From contig CABVRZ010000047.1 of assembly GCA_902500775.1 (NCBI GenBank), forward strand, positions 1 through 32,394: a DNA stretch of 32,394 nucleotides, written 5' to 3'. Both the position numbers and the translations under genes were made by a program. Shown here one piece after another: positions 24,225 to 32,394 of the stretch (within the stretch, counting starts at the first letter, position 1; each line of letters starts with the position of its first letter). The stretch comes from an uncultured Nitrospira sp. (GTDB taxonomy: Bacteria; Nitrospirota; Nitrospiria; Nitrospirales; Nitrospiraceae). The notes beneath the pieces were generated by a model, which did not search any database, was not told the origin of the DNA, and saw only the letters and a program-made list of their open reading frames with translations.

Positions 24225-26206
24225 AACCATTATTCCTTGGCATCAATAGTGTCCTGACATTGAGACGTTGTCTTGCACCTTGCGGACTAGCCGTTGTTGG
24301 CTGGATTGGGGCCGGGGAGATACCCGCTCTTGCAGCTGAGCTGCACGGGGGGGCCACGCTAAAGAATGTGACATCGGTTGAAAGCCCTTCTCTCCGATAT
24401 CTGGCACAGACGCTGACCTCGATTGAAGTTCATCCAGAAGCAGACCTGATGACGGTTGTCATTGCAGGGGACGGTCAATTATTTCCAGAGACCAACTTTT
24501 TGGATGAGTCCAGGCTTATTATTGATATTCCAGCTGTGTCCTCGACCCTCCGACGCTCTGTGGTGGAGGCCAACCATCATTTGCTCAAGAAGATTCGGGT
24601 GGGGCATCATGCCGACAAGGTTCGATTGGTGTTCGATGTACCGGAACGCCCCGTCTACTCTCTCACTCGAGAAGATAACAGGGTGGTGATTACCCTGAAG
24701 CCGAGTGAGCGGAGAACCGACTCTTCTGTAGCGATGGCACATCTTGAGAAAAAAGGCCCGTCGGTCGTCCTTCTTAAAAACCGCAAAGGTGCATATGAGC
24801 CGGCAGATCGCGTAGTGAAGCGGACGGCGCGCCTCGTAAGCCCGGCACAGGCTCAATTCAAGATTCAACGCATCCAGATGGGGGGAGAAGCAGTTTCCTC
24901 TGAGAAGGATGAGCGGCCTGATGATCTTGTGGTAGGACAAACACGATATGTGGGGCGTCGTATTTCCCTCGATTTTCAACAGGCGGATATCACCAATATC
25001 CTCCGATTGATCGCAGAGGTTAGTGGTTTCAATATCGTTGTAGGCGAAGGGGTCAAGTCGAAGGTCACCATGAAGTTGGTGAGTGTGCCCTGGGATCAAG
25101 CACTGGAAATGCTCTTAAAGATGAATGGACTTGGCATGATTCGGCAGGGGAGCATCGTTTGGGTCGATTCATTGGCGAACATTGCCAAGCAACAAGATGA
25201 AGAGGCACGAACAAAGATCTCGAAAATAAATGCGGAGGAATTAATCGACCGGGTTTTTTATATCAGAAATCTTCAGGCACAAGAGCTGATGATGTCGCTA
25301 CGGCAGAACTTGAGCCCGCGTGGCCTTATGCAGTTTAATGCCGGCAGTAATGCGTTGGTCGTGCGTGATACAGAAACCAAGCTCGGAATCATTCGGCAGC
25401 TTGTTGAAGGGCTCGATCTGGAGGTTCCACAAGTTCAGATTGAGGCCCGCATCGTTCAGGCTGATACGGTCTATGCTCGCGGGTTGGGGATTCAGTGGGG
25501 GTTCCAGGCTGGGAATCGCACACCCACAGACTTCTTCGCGCTCTCGAACCTGACTGGCCCCTTCGGACAGATTGCCGGAACCGGGAGCAGCTCGATTGAT
25601 CGAAACTTCCTGGTTAACTTGCCGGCCCAAGTCGGTGGGTTGCCGGCTGTTCCGTCGATTGGATGGACCTTTGGAAAGCTTGGGGGAGACTTCGCCCTGG
25701 ACATGCGGCTATCAGCTGGTGAACTGTTGGGATTGAGCAAGGTCATTGCAGCTCCCAAAATCACCACGTTGGATAAGCGGGAGGCCAAGATTTCACAGGG
25801 CGAATCAATCCCTTTTCAAACAACGTCATTGCAGGGGACTCAAACGACGTTTGTCGATGCAAATCTGGAGTTGAATGTCACCCCACAAATTACCTCTCGA
25901 GATCCGAAGGAAGAATCCAAGCGGATTCTTATGCGGGTACGAGCGACTCGCAATGCTGTCGGCGCACGGAGTAATCCTGCCGGTCCAAGCATTGACCGAC
26001 GAGAAGCGACGACACAGGTGATCGTTAGAGATGGGGAGACGATGGTGATCGGAGGCGTCTTCGTTGATACGCAGGGCAATAATGTACAAGGGGTTCCCTA
26101 TTTATCACGCATGCCAGTGCTGGGCTGGTTGTTCAAGAATAAGTCTGAGACGGTGTCCAAGCAGGAGCTGCTCATCTTTCTGACTCCGAGTATTATCAAG
26201 ACCTAA
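24221..26206 (+). CDS. pilQ: Type IV pilus secretin PilQ
   Basis: PilQ forms the gated outer-membrane channel through which the pilus fibre leaves the cell. The 661-residue protein has a signal peptide (about 1-39), one AMIN domain (about 65-160), a linker, an N0/STN domain (about 246-320, RRISLDFQQADITNILRLIAEVSGFNIVV), an N1 domain (about 340-400) and the secretin core (about 405-661) with VQIEARIVQADTVYARGLGIQW and the terminal ELLIFLTPSIIKT. Many PilQ proteins carry two AMIN domains; one is visible here. It is the last gene of the operon, 22 bases before a terminator. Confidence 0.95.
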   Translation: MKPLFLGINSVLTLRRCLAPCGLAVVGWIGAGEIPALAAELHGGATLKNVTSVESPSLRYLAQTLTSIEVHPEADLMTVVIAGDGQLFPETNFLDESRLIIDIPAVSSTLRRSVVEANHHLLKKIRVGHHADKVRLVFDVPERPVYSLTREDNRVVITLKPSERRTDSSVAMAHLEKKGPSVVLLKNRKGAYEPADRVVKRTARLVSPAQAQFKIQRIQMGGEAVSSEKDERPDDLVVGQTRYVGRRISLDFQQADITNILRLIAEVSGFNIVVGEGVKSKVTMKLVSVPWDQALEMLLKMNGLGMIRQGSIVWVDSLANIAKQQDEEARTKISKINAEELIDRVFYIRNLQAQELMMSLRQNLSPRGLMQFNAGSNALVVRDTETKLGIIRQLVEGLDLEVPQVQIEARIVQADTVYARGLGIQWGFQAGNRTPTDFFALSNLTGPFGQIAGTGSSSIDRNFLVNLPAQVGGLPAVPSIGWTFGKLGGDFALDMRLSAGELLGLSKVIAAPKITTLDKREAKISQGESIPFQTTSLQGTQTTFVDANLELNVTPQITSRDPKEESKRILMRVRATRNAVGARSNPAGPSIDRREATTQVIVRDGETMVIGGVFVDTQGNNVQGVPYLSRMPVLGWLFKNKSETVSKQELLIFLTPSIIKT

Positions 26207-26228
26207 TTCTGAGGCGGCTTTCGATAGC

Positions 26229-26276
26229 AGCAAAGGCCCGCTGATGCGTTCTTGCATCGGTGGGCCTTTGCTTTTT
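26229..26276 (+). terminator. Intrinsic terminator after pilQ
   Basis: A 19-bp stem (AGCAAAGGCCCGCTGATGC at 26229-26247 with its partner at 26254-26272, two G-U pairs) encloses a 6-base GTTCTT loop and runs into CTTTTT. This strong Rho-independent terminator closes the pil operon. The opposite strand has only a weak T-tract, so the direction is clearly +. Confidence 0.93.
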
Positions 26277-26451
26277 GGTGCAACAAGCGTGTGGGTTGTT
26301 ATCAGGATGTTGTCATGCCTGACGGAACGTGTCTGTCTTTTTAGTTCTCCGGTGCTGTGTTACCATGCTCTGTTCTTCGAGAGATTACGAGAGGTTGTAC
26401 AGTGAACATCACCATAACGGTCTTCGGTGTTCCGATCAGTGAGGGGGCCAC

Positions 26452-27558
26452 ATGACTTCCGTTCCATCCGTGACGGTTTCTCTGGTTGATAGAAGTTACG
26501 AAATTTCCATCAGGGCAGGGCTTTTTGAACGACTCGGAAGGGAAATGAATCGTTATGGACTGAAGGGAAAGGTCGGCATTGTCACAGACCGGCATGTGGC
26601 GCGGCACTATCTGAAAACAATCGTTGAAACGGCTAAACGATCTGGACTTGAGCCAGTTCCGATCATTCTTGCTCCTGGGGAACGGTCCAAGACGTTACAA
26701 ACTGTAGAGCACATCTTAAACGTGTTAGCCCGACATCGGTTTGAACGGTCATCGCACCTCTTGGCGTTAGGAGGTGGAGTGGTTGGAGATCTCGCAGGGT
26801 TTGCAGCCTCGATCTATCAACGTGGGATTCCCTATATCCAAGTGCCGACGACGCTTGTGGCACAAGTGGATTCCAGCGTCGGAGGAAAGACGGGTGTTGA
26901 TCATCGCCTCGGGAAGAACCTGATCGGATCGTTCTATCAGCCGCGTGCAGTCTGGATCGATCCTCTGACCCTGCAAACGTTGCCCGCACGGGAATGGGTT
27001 GCTGGGCTAGCTGAAGTGATTAAGTATGGAATTATTGCAGATACGTCGTTTTTTGCGTACCTGCAACGGAAGATGCCTGCGTTGCAACAGCAGAGTCCCC
27101 AGGTTGTGGCGAGCATTGTGAAACGGTCCTGCGAGATTAAAGCTGAGGTGGTTGCAGCAGATGAGCGGGAGTCTGATCGGAGGAGAATTCTCAACTACGG
27201 GCATACGATCGGACATGCGCTTGAGGCATTGGGAGGGTACAAATCGCTTGTGCATGGGGAAGCCGTCGGGATTGGATTGGTGCAGGAGGCGGATCTTGCA
27301 TGTTTCCAAGGTATCTGTACCCATGAGGTGGTCGAAGCCATTCGATGCCTGGTCAATGAAGCAGGCCTCAGTGACCGCATGCCAGCTACGACGCCGACCA
27401 AAATCTGGAAGGCCATGCTTCACGATAAAAAGGTGTCAGCCGGACAGGTGATTGGCGTGTGGCCTACACGTATCGGAGAAGTTTGTATGGCTCCGCTAAG
27501 CAAAGAGGTGTTTGATCGGTGGTATGCCGCATCACGAGCAGCCTTGATCAGCACATGA
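26452..27558 (+). CDS. aroB: 3-dehydroquinate synthase
   Basis: AroB converts DAHP to 3-dehydroquinate, the second step of the shikimate pathway, using NAD and a divalent metal. The 368-residue protein has the NAD-binding GGGVVGDLAGFAAS (107-120) and VPTTLVAQVDSSVGGKTGVDH (131-151). Metal ligands fall at E188 (AEVIKYG), H251 (NYGHTIGH) and H268 (LVHGEAVG). Start ATG 26452 follows GAGGGGG. The 175-base gap after the pilQ terminator shows no convincing promoter, though one must exist there. Confidence 0.96.
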   Translation: MTSVPSVTVSLVDRSYEISIRAGLFERLGREMNRYGLKGKVGIVTDRHVARHYLKTIVETAKRSGLEPVPIILAPGERSKTLQTVEHILNVLARHRFERSSHLLALGGGVVGDLAGFAASIYQRGIPYIQVPTTLVAQVDSSVGGKTGVDHRLGKNLIGSFYQPRAVWIDPLTLQTLPAREWVAGLAEVIKYGIIADTSFFAYLQRKMPALQQQSPQVVASIVKRSCEIKAEVVAADERESDRRRILNYGHTIGHALEALGGYKSLVHGEAVGIGLVQEADLACFQGICTHEVVEAIRCLVNEAGLSDRMPATTPTKIWKAMLHDKKVSAGQVIGVWPTRIGEVCMAPLSKEVFDRWYAASRAALIST

Positions 27559-27656
27559 GCCTTGTCGTGATGGCCTGACCAAGCAGCGTTCTGATCGTAA
27601 AGGGATCACTCGTCAGCGAAGTTCCACTGTGCTTCTGTCGGTAGACTTGGAGTGTG

Positions 27657-29435
27657 ATGAAGACCTTGCGAATTGCCATGGCGCAGATGAATCCGACGGT
27701 TGGAGATTTGGACGGGAACGTTCATCGAATCCTGGGTTGGGTTCGTGAGGCCCAAAAAGCCAAGGCTGACCTAGTGGCGTTTCCTGAACTGGCGATTACT
27801 GGATATCATCCGGAAGACTTGCTGCTCAAGCCATGGTTTGTGGATGAGAATAGACGGGCCTTGAGAGAGATCATTCCGGCCTGTCGTGGACTGGTGGTCA
27901 TTGTGGGATATGTGGGGCAAGATGAAAAATGCGACGCGAACCCATCAAGGCGTTCGAATGGCTTAGCGGATTGCCATGTACTGTACAATGCCGCGGCGTT
28001 GATCGCCGATCGTCGGTTAGTCGGGAGCTATCATAAGCGGTCTCTAGGGAACCATGGGAGCTGCAATGAAAGTCGATATTTTCAGCCAGGGCCACGATTC
28101 CCGTTGTTCCGTGTCTATGGGGTACTGATGGGTGTGACGCTCTGCGAAGATCTTGGGTGTTCGAAAGGGCTGATCCGTAAGCAAGCCTCGGTCGGAGCCG
28201 AGCTAATTGTCAACATCAACGCCTCTCCCTTTCATCGTGGGAATAGCCGATCGAGAGAGGAGGTGCTAGCAGCTCGCGCGCGAGAAAATGGAGTGATCGT
28301 CACGTATACCAACATGGTCGGCGGTCAGGATGAGATGGTGTTCGATGGGAACAGCGTGATTCTCGGCAGGGCTGGAGAGGTTCTGGCTCGCGGTGCTGCA
28401 TTTCGAGAAGAGTTGGTCGTGGCCGATGTGAATATGGAGGCTGGTTCGTCTGAGCGTCAGACGCGGAGGCGAAAGGTTCAGGTTGCCCAGACCATCAGGG
28501 CTGATCTGGCTCGCGTTTCGGTGAGGATGCCCATACGACAGAAGGCGAGGCCTCCAATCAAACCGATCATGACCGAACCGGTGGAGGAAATAGAAGAAAT
28601 CTATCGGGCCTTGGTTATGGCGCTCAAGGACTATGTGGGGAAGAATGGCTTTGCGCGGGTCACGCTTGGATTGAGCGGTGGGGTTGATTCGGCACTCACG
28701 GCGGTGATTGCGGTGGACGCGCTCGGAGCTGATCGGGTGCGGGGGGTCTTTCTTCCGTCTCCTTATACGTCAGACGAGAGCGAAGCGGATGTACTGGAAC
28801 TCGTCCGACGTCTGGGCATCGACCTGAGCGTGATCTCCATTACTCCTACGTTCGAAGCCTACCGACGCTCGTTAGGACCGACGTTCGGCGACCGGCCGGG
28901 TGACACGACAGAGGAAAATCTCCAGGCACGTATTCGTGGGAATATGCTTATGGCTGTGTCGAACAAGTTTGGGGATCTGGTGCTGACGACTGGGAACAAA
29001 AGCGAGTTATGTGTCGGCTATGCGACTCTCTACGGTGATATGGCTGGCGGCTTTGCCGTTATCAAGGATGTGCCGAAGACGATGGTCTATGCGCTGGCAA
29101 CGTTTCGGAATGCCCGCGGTTCTTCGCCTGTGATCCCAACCCGGACGCTAGATCGGCCTCCAAGTGCCGAGTTGCGACCAGACCAAAAAGATGAAGATTC
29201 ATTACCCCCCTATCCGGTCCTCGACCCCATTCTGCGGGCGTATGTCGAAGAAGATCGATCCCCCGATGAAATCATTAAAGCCGGCTTCGATCGCGCCACG
29301 GTTATTCGCGTGGTTGGGCTGGTCGATCGCAGTGAGTTCAAGCGCCAGCAGGCTCCCATCGGGGTCAAAATTACGTCCCGCGCTCTTGGTAAGGATCGAC
29401 GGATGCCGATCACCAATGGATATCGGAGGTCCTAG
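27657..29435 (+). CDS. nadE: Glutamine-dependent NAD+ synthetase
   Basis: NadE makes NAD+ from deamido-NAD, ATP and glutamine, the last step of NAD synthesis. The 592-residue protein fuses an N-terminal nitrilase-type glutaminase, with the triad E44 (AFPELAITGYHPEDLLL), K127 (SYHKRS) and C163 (GVTLCEDLG), to a C-terminal synthetase with the P-loop SGGVDSA (340-346) and TTGNKSELCVGYATLYGDMAGGFAVIKDVPKT. ATG 27657 follows GGAG (27649-27652); GTG 27654 is too close to the RBS. It lies 98 bases after aroB, with no clear promoter between them. Confidence 0.96.
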   Translation: MKTLRIAMAQMNPTVGDLDGNVHRILGWVREAQKAKADLVAFPELAITGYHPEDLLLKPWFVDENRRALREIIPACRGLVVIVGYVGQDEKCDANPSRRSNGLADCHVLYNAAALIADRRLVGSYHKRSLGNHGSCNESRYFQPGPRFPLFRVYGVLMGVTLCEDLGCSKGLIRKQASVGAELIVNINASPFHRGNSRSREEVLAARARENGVIVTYTNMVGGQDEMVFDGNSVILGRAGEVLARGAAFREELVVADVNMEAGSSERQTRRRKVQVAQTIRADLARVSVRMPIRQKARPPIKPIMTEPVEEIEEIYRALVMALKDYVGKNGFARVTLGLSGGVDSALTAVIAVDALGADRVRGVFLPSPYTSDESEADVLELVRRLGIDLSVISITPTFEAYRRSLGPTFGDRPGDTTEENLQARIRGNMLMAVSNKFGDLVLTTGNKSELCVGYATLYGDMAGGFAVIKDVPKTMVYALATFRNARGSSPVIPTRTLDRPPSAELRPDQKDEDSLPPYPVLDPILRAYVEEDRSPDEIIKAGFDRATVIRVVGLVDRSEFKRQQAPIGVKITSRALGKDRRMPITNGYRRS

Positions 29436-29498
29436 AAGTTCCCTCCTAATTTGGCGTGGGTTCGCCACAGGCTGGTTGGGAGTTTCCTGCTTCAGGCA

Positions 29499-29514
29499 TG
29501 GTGCCCTCATTGCT
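29499..29514 (+). promoter_or_regulatory. Candidate sigma-54 promoter upstream of glnB
   Basis: TGGTGCCCTCATTGCT fits the GG-N10-GC architecture, with a perfect TTGCT -12 element and the invariant GG at -24. The -24 box matches the TGGCACG consensus at four of seven positions. It lies 247 bases before ATG 29761, upstream of a nitrogen gene pair, and rpoN is encoded in the same window. The element is short, so chance is possible. No enhancer-binding sites were identified. Confidence 0.45.
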
Positions 29515-29579
29515 CAAAGGGACCTGAGTCTAGATACCAAGACGTCTAGCGAATGTACTGCCTCCCTATGATTTCCACA

Positions 29580-29608
29580 TTGAGCGACAACAATGGATAG
29601 GCTATGAT
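29580..29608 (+). promoter_or_regulatory. Candidate sigma-70 promoter upstream of glnB
   Basis: TTGAGC (29580-29585) and TATGAT (29603-29608) are separated by the ideal 17 bases, matching four and five of six consensus bases. Transcription would begin near 29615, leaving a leader of about 145 bases before glnB. It would give basal expression next to the sigma-54-like site upstream. Confidence 0.55.
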
Positions 29609-29733
29609 AGCCGCCCCAAAGTAAGGACGGCATCAGGAGTGCCTAGTGGGCTGGTCTGCCAAGCACCAAGGCCTCTCAGCTCGCCGGAGAGGTGAGCCTG
29701 CAATGCCCCCTTCAGAGCCTTGATGGGTTGTGA

Positions 29734-30099
<366 letters not shown>

Positions 30100-30159
30100 G
30101 GGGAATGAGGTCCGACCGGTGAACAGTAGATACCGAGGATCTCTCTAAGGAGGACGGCA

Positions 30160-31569
30160 ATGAACGTGCGTGAGGTCTTGGAGTTCGCGAAGAAGCACAG
30201 AGTGCAGATGGTGGACCTGAAATTCGTCGATCTACCTGGGGTGTGGCAGCATATGACCATCCCTGTAAGCGAACTGACGGAAACCTTGTTCAAGGACGGG
30301 TCCGGCCTTGACGGATCATCGATTCGTGGTTGGAAGGCGATCAACAATAGTGATTTGTTAGTGGTTCCTGATCCAGCAACGGCCTTTTTGGATCCGTTTA
30401 CGGCGGTGCCCACGCTTAGCTTAACGGGCAATGTGGTGGATCCGATCTCTCGTGAAAATTATGAGCGGGATCCCCGGTTTATCGCACAAAAAGCGGAACG
30501 GTATCTCCAAAGTACCAAAATTGGCGATAATTCGTTCTGGGGACCGGAAGCGGAATTCTTCATTTTTGATCACGCGCGCTATGATCAGACGAGCCATAGC
30601 GGCTTCTATTATGTTGATTCAGAAGAAGGCGCGTGGAATATGGGGCAAGAGGGGATCAATCTCGGGGGAAAGCTTCGGCACAAGCAGGGGTATTTCCCCG
30701 TCGCTCCGGCTGACACACAACAAGATATCCGGAGTGAGATGGTCCTGGAAATGGAAAAAGTCGGGATTGAAGTGGAAAAGCACCACCATGAGACCGCCAC
30801 TGCCGGTCAAGCCGAGATCGATATCCGCTTTGATACGCTTCTGCGTACGGCAGACAAGATGATGACGTACAAATACATCGTCAAAAACGTGGCTCGTCGT
30901 CATGGGAAGACAGTGACGTTCATGCCCAAACCGCTCTTCGGTGATGCAGGGTCTGGGATGCATACGCACCAGAGCATTTGGAGGGATGGGAAGCCGCTCT
31001 TTGCTGGGAAGGACTATGCCGGGATTTCGGAGCTTTGCCTGTACTATATCGGCGGTATTCTGAGGCATGCGCCAGCCCTTGCCGCCTTTACGAATCCGAC
31101 CACGAACTCTTACAAGCGCATTACGCCGGGGTTCGAAGCGCCAGTGCTGTTGGCCTATTCCAGTCGGAACCGGTCGGCCGGGGTTCGTATTCCGATGTAT
31201 TCGCCGAGTCCCAAAGCCAAGCGGATCGAAGTGCGGTTTCCAGATCCCTCCTGCAATCCATATTTGGCTTTTTCAGCGATGCTCATGGCGGGCCTTGATG
31301 GGATTCAGAACAAGATCAACCCAGGTGAGCCGGCTGAAAAGGATCTGTACGATCTCGATCCAAAGGAAGCGGCCAGCATTCCCACCATGCCTGGGAGTTT
31401 GGATGAGGCCATGAACAGTTTGGAAAAAGACTATCAGTTTCTGCTCAAGGGCGAGGTGTTTACGGAAGACCTCATCGAGGCCTGGATCGGCTATAAGCGA
31501 AATAAAGAGATCGATCAGATGCGCCTTCGGCCGCACCCTTATGAATTCTTTTTGTATTACGATGTGTAG
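30160..31569 (+). CDS. glnA: Glutamine synthetase, type I
   Basis: GlnA makes glutamine from glutamate, ammonia and ATP as a dodecamer. The 469-residue length is normal for GSI. Visible motifs are [14 protein letters not shown], the Asp/Ser latch [12 protein letters not shown], the metal-binding [23 protein letters not shown], the NPTTNSYKR loop and [22 protein letters not shown]. The adenylylation tyrosine lies in [11 protein letters not shown], as in GSI-beta enzymes, so control by GlnE is plausible. ATG 30160 follows AAGGAGGAC (30148-30156). The glnB-glnA pairing suggests shared nitrogen control. Confidence 0.97.
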   Translation: MNVREVLEFAKKHRVQMVDLKFVDLPGVWQHMTIPVSELTETLFKDGSGLDGSSIRGWKAINNSDLLVVPDPATAFLDPFTAVPTLSLTGNVVDPISRENYERDPRFIAQKAERYLQSTKIGDNSFWGPEAEFFIFDHARYDQTSHSGFYYVDSEEGAWNMGQEGINLGGKLRHKQGYFPVAPADTQQDIRSEMVLEMEKVGIEVEKHHHETATAGQAEIDIRFDTLLRTADKMMTYKYIVKNVARRHGKTVTFMPKPLFGDAGSGMHTHQSIWRDGKPLFAGKDYAGISELCLYYIGGILRHAPALAAFTNPTTNSYKRITPGFEAPVLLAYSSRNRSAGVRIPMYSPSPKAKRIEVRFPDPSCNPYLAFSAMLMAGLDGIQNKINPGEPAEKDLYDLDPKEAASIPTMPGSLDEAMNSLEKDYQFLLKGEVFTEDLIEAWIGYKRNKEIDQMRLRPHPYEFFLYYDV

Positions 31570-31790
31570 GGTTGTGCCTGCCTGTACGGAGGTTCTCAGA
31601 ACCGGTCGGCTCGCTAAGCATAGCCGGTGAGCGTGGCTTCCGGCATGATCCTCATGCACCATGAGAGGTGGGTCATGAGGTCCAGGCGAACGGTCTGCGT
31701 GCATCCGAAGCATCGACTGGTGTTGAGCTCTTAGGAAGCCAATTTCTGGCTAGTGGAGAGGATCAGCGTGTCGGAAAGAACCTCGGAGCG
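31570..31790. other. Region between glnA and the convergent gene, no gene recognised
   Basis: These 221 bases contain no supported gene and no T-tract terminator. A cluster of CATGAG-type inverted repeats is present: CCTCATG (31650-31656) can pair either with CATGAG (31660-31665) or with CATGAGG (31674-31680). It may help end transcription from either side, but no function is shown. Confidence 0.4.
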
Positions 31791-32180
31791 CTATCGCTTG
31801 CCACAAACCCTCTTCATGAGGATGTCGTTGATACTGCCCGCCTCAACCGGCTGCCAATTCCCATTTTCAATATAGCCCGTCGCTGATCGGCCCGTACCCA
31901 TCTGTCGAGAAAACTCTATAACCTGGAGTGTCCGCACCTGGGATTTTTCACAGTCGAACTCTTTGTGGGTTTTACTCGAAAGATAGCGAGTGATGTTGTT
32001 CCATTTGATATCGGTTAATTGCCAGAGCGATGCACGAGCGCCACTCCGCTGGATGGTGTTTGGGTCAAAGTAGACGATTCCACGATCGGTGGGTGGGACT
32101 GCTTTCTCTAGGGCCACCCATCCTGCAGAGGCAGGACTGCACGTTGCCAGGAATCCAACGATCAGGAATACCCAATGCAT
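31791..32180 (-). CDS. Small secreted Adhesin_E-like protein
   Basis: This 129-residue protein is the only supported gene on the - strand. It has a signal peptide (1-19, cleavage likely at ASA-GW) and a body that resembles the surface-adhesin E (Adhesin_E) domain: GIVYFDPNTIQRSGARASLWQLTDIKW, then YLSSKTHKEFDCEKSQVRTLQVIEFSRQMGTG and a closing WQPVEAGSINDILMKRVCGKR. Two cysteines (C77, C126) could form the disulfide typical of that family. The function of such proteins is mostly unknown; the domain name derives from Haemophilus protein E. It converges with glnA. The RBS is weak. Confidence 0.75.
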   Translation of the reverse strand: MHWVFLIVGFLATCSPASAGWVALEKAVPPTDRGIVYFDPNTIQRSGARASLWQLTDIKWNNITRYLSSKTHKEFDCEKSQVRTLQVIEFSRQMGTGRSATGYIENGNWQPVEAGSINDILMKRVCGKR

Positions 32181-32218
32181 GGAGCCGACTCAGTTGCGTA
32201 ATAGAAAGAGGACGTTGT

Positions 32219-32233
32219 TATCAGAACCTGATA
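32219..32233. repeat. Inverted repeat TATCAG-N3-CTGATA upstream of the Adhesin_E-like gene
   Basis: A perfect 6-bp inverted repeat with a 3-base spacer lies 38 bases before the start codon of the - strand gene. It could be an operator or a small hairpin in the leader. The arms are short, so chance cannot be excluded. Confidence 0.45.
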
Positions 32234-32238
32234 GGGAT

Positions 32239-32267
32239 GACATAACGACTGGCTGTCGAAAAATCAA
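32239..32267 (-). promoter_or_regulatory. Weak candidate promoter for the Adhesin_E-like gene
   Basis: On the - strand, TTGATT (32267-32262) and TATGTC (32244-32239) are spaced by 17 bases, 59 bases before the start codon. The -35 is a fair match and the -10 is poor. A perfect inverted repeat TATCAG-AAC-CTGATA (32219-32233) lies just downstream. Confidence 0.25.
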
Positions 32268-32394
32268 GATCGATATGACACAGAAAGGTCACACCATGGC
32301 AGGGAGAGCTTGTGAGCGGGTCAGGTAGCCTTATCGCCGCTGTAATCCCAAAATGATAATGTCCGCTTTTACCAAGATAGAAATGTCCTCTTCA

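Larger units (their letters stand above)
32181..32394. other. Right-edge region, no gene recognised
   Basis: These 214 bases hold the likely upstream region of the - strand gene and no supported coding sequence. Near the edge the motif AATGTCC occurs twice, at 32358-32364 and 32382-32388, exactly 24 bases apart. Such short repeats with AATGTCC can be seen near the ends of some transposase genes, but the window stops before any transposase is visible. Confidence 0.35.

Noticed and set aside
24479..25099. 206-codon open frame on the - strand within pilQ
   Set aside because: Antisense to the AMIN and N0 domains of PilQ; no recognisable domain.
26277..26451. Promoter for aroB
   Set aside because: Several weak TTGTCA/TACCAT-like boxes exist but none has both good hexamers and correct spacing, so no site is called.
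29164..29571. 135-codon + strand frame at the end of nadE
   Set aside because: Most of it overlaps nadE in another frame; no start signal and no family match.
31668..31886. 72-codon + strand frame after glnA
   Set aside because: Overlaps the end of the supported - strand gene and lacks a family match; composition is not convincing.

Overview
The window is a stretch of a Gram-negative bacterial chromosome. Almost every gene is on the + strand, closely packed, and belongs to a recognisable core family. The combination of Lpt lipopolysaccharide-transport genes, a PilQ secretin, sigma-54, a zinc-type S14 and the gene order fits a member of Nitrospirota (Nitrospira-like). That placement is an inference from gene content and style, not a demonstrated match. 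There are no rRNA or tRNA genes, no CRISPR array, no prophage and no complete insertion sequence.

Positions 1-15945 hold one long ribosomal-protein supercluster. It starts with the 3' end of tuf, continues through the S10 operon (rpsJ-rplC-rplD-rplW-rplB-rpsS-rplV-rpsC-rplP-rpmC-rpsQ), the spc operon (rplN-rplX-rplE-rpsN-rpsH-rplF-rplR-rpsE-rpmD-rplO-secY), adk-map-infA-rpmJ, and the alpha operon (rpsM-rpsK-rpsD-rpoA-rplQ). It closes with a strong intrinsic terminator at 15904-15945. Many junctions overlap or abut, which suggests co-transcription and translational coupling. Eight starts are GTG.

Positions 15957-20911 hold lptC-lptA-lptB-rpoN-hpf-rapZ, the familiar envelope/sigma-54/PTS-Ntr neighbourhood. 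ptsN is missing from its usual place between hpf and rapZ. A new unit starts at a good sigma-70-like promoter (20972-20999): a 76-residue MerR-like DNA-binding protein followed by pilM-pilN-pilO-pilP-pilQ, the type IV pilus alignment complex and outer-membrane secretin. It ends at a second strong terminator (26229-26276).

Positions 26452-31569 hold aroB (shikimate pathway), nadE (glutamine-dependent NAD synthetase), and the nitrogen pair glnB-glnA. Upstream of glnB lie both a sigma-70-like and a sigma-54-like promoter candidate. The right end holds a convergent gene on the - strand for a small secreted Adhesin_E-like protein, and two unassigned stretches of about 220 bases on either side of it. 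The outermost bases carry a repeated AATGTCC motif that may be the start of a mobile-element end.

Functionally the window joins translation, protein export, nucleotide and methionine processing, outer-membrane assembly, pilus assembly and nitrogen assimilation. I see no convincing undescribed multi-gene system. The items most worth checking are regulatory: the dyad filling the promoter spacer in front of the MerR-like gene, the two promoters before glnB, and the structured leader before rpsM. Three protein oddities also merit a look: the L5 N-terminal extension, the LptA insertion and the hpf-rapZ gap.
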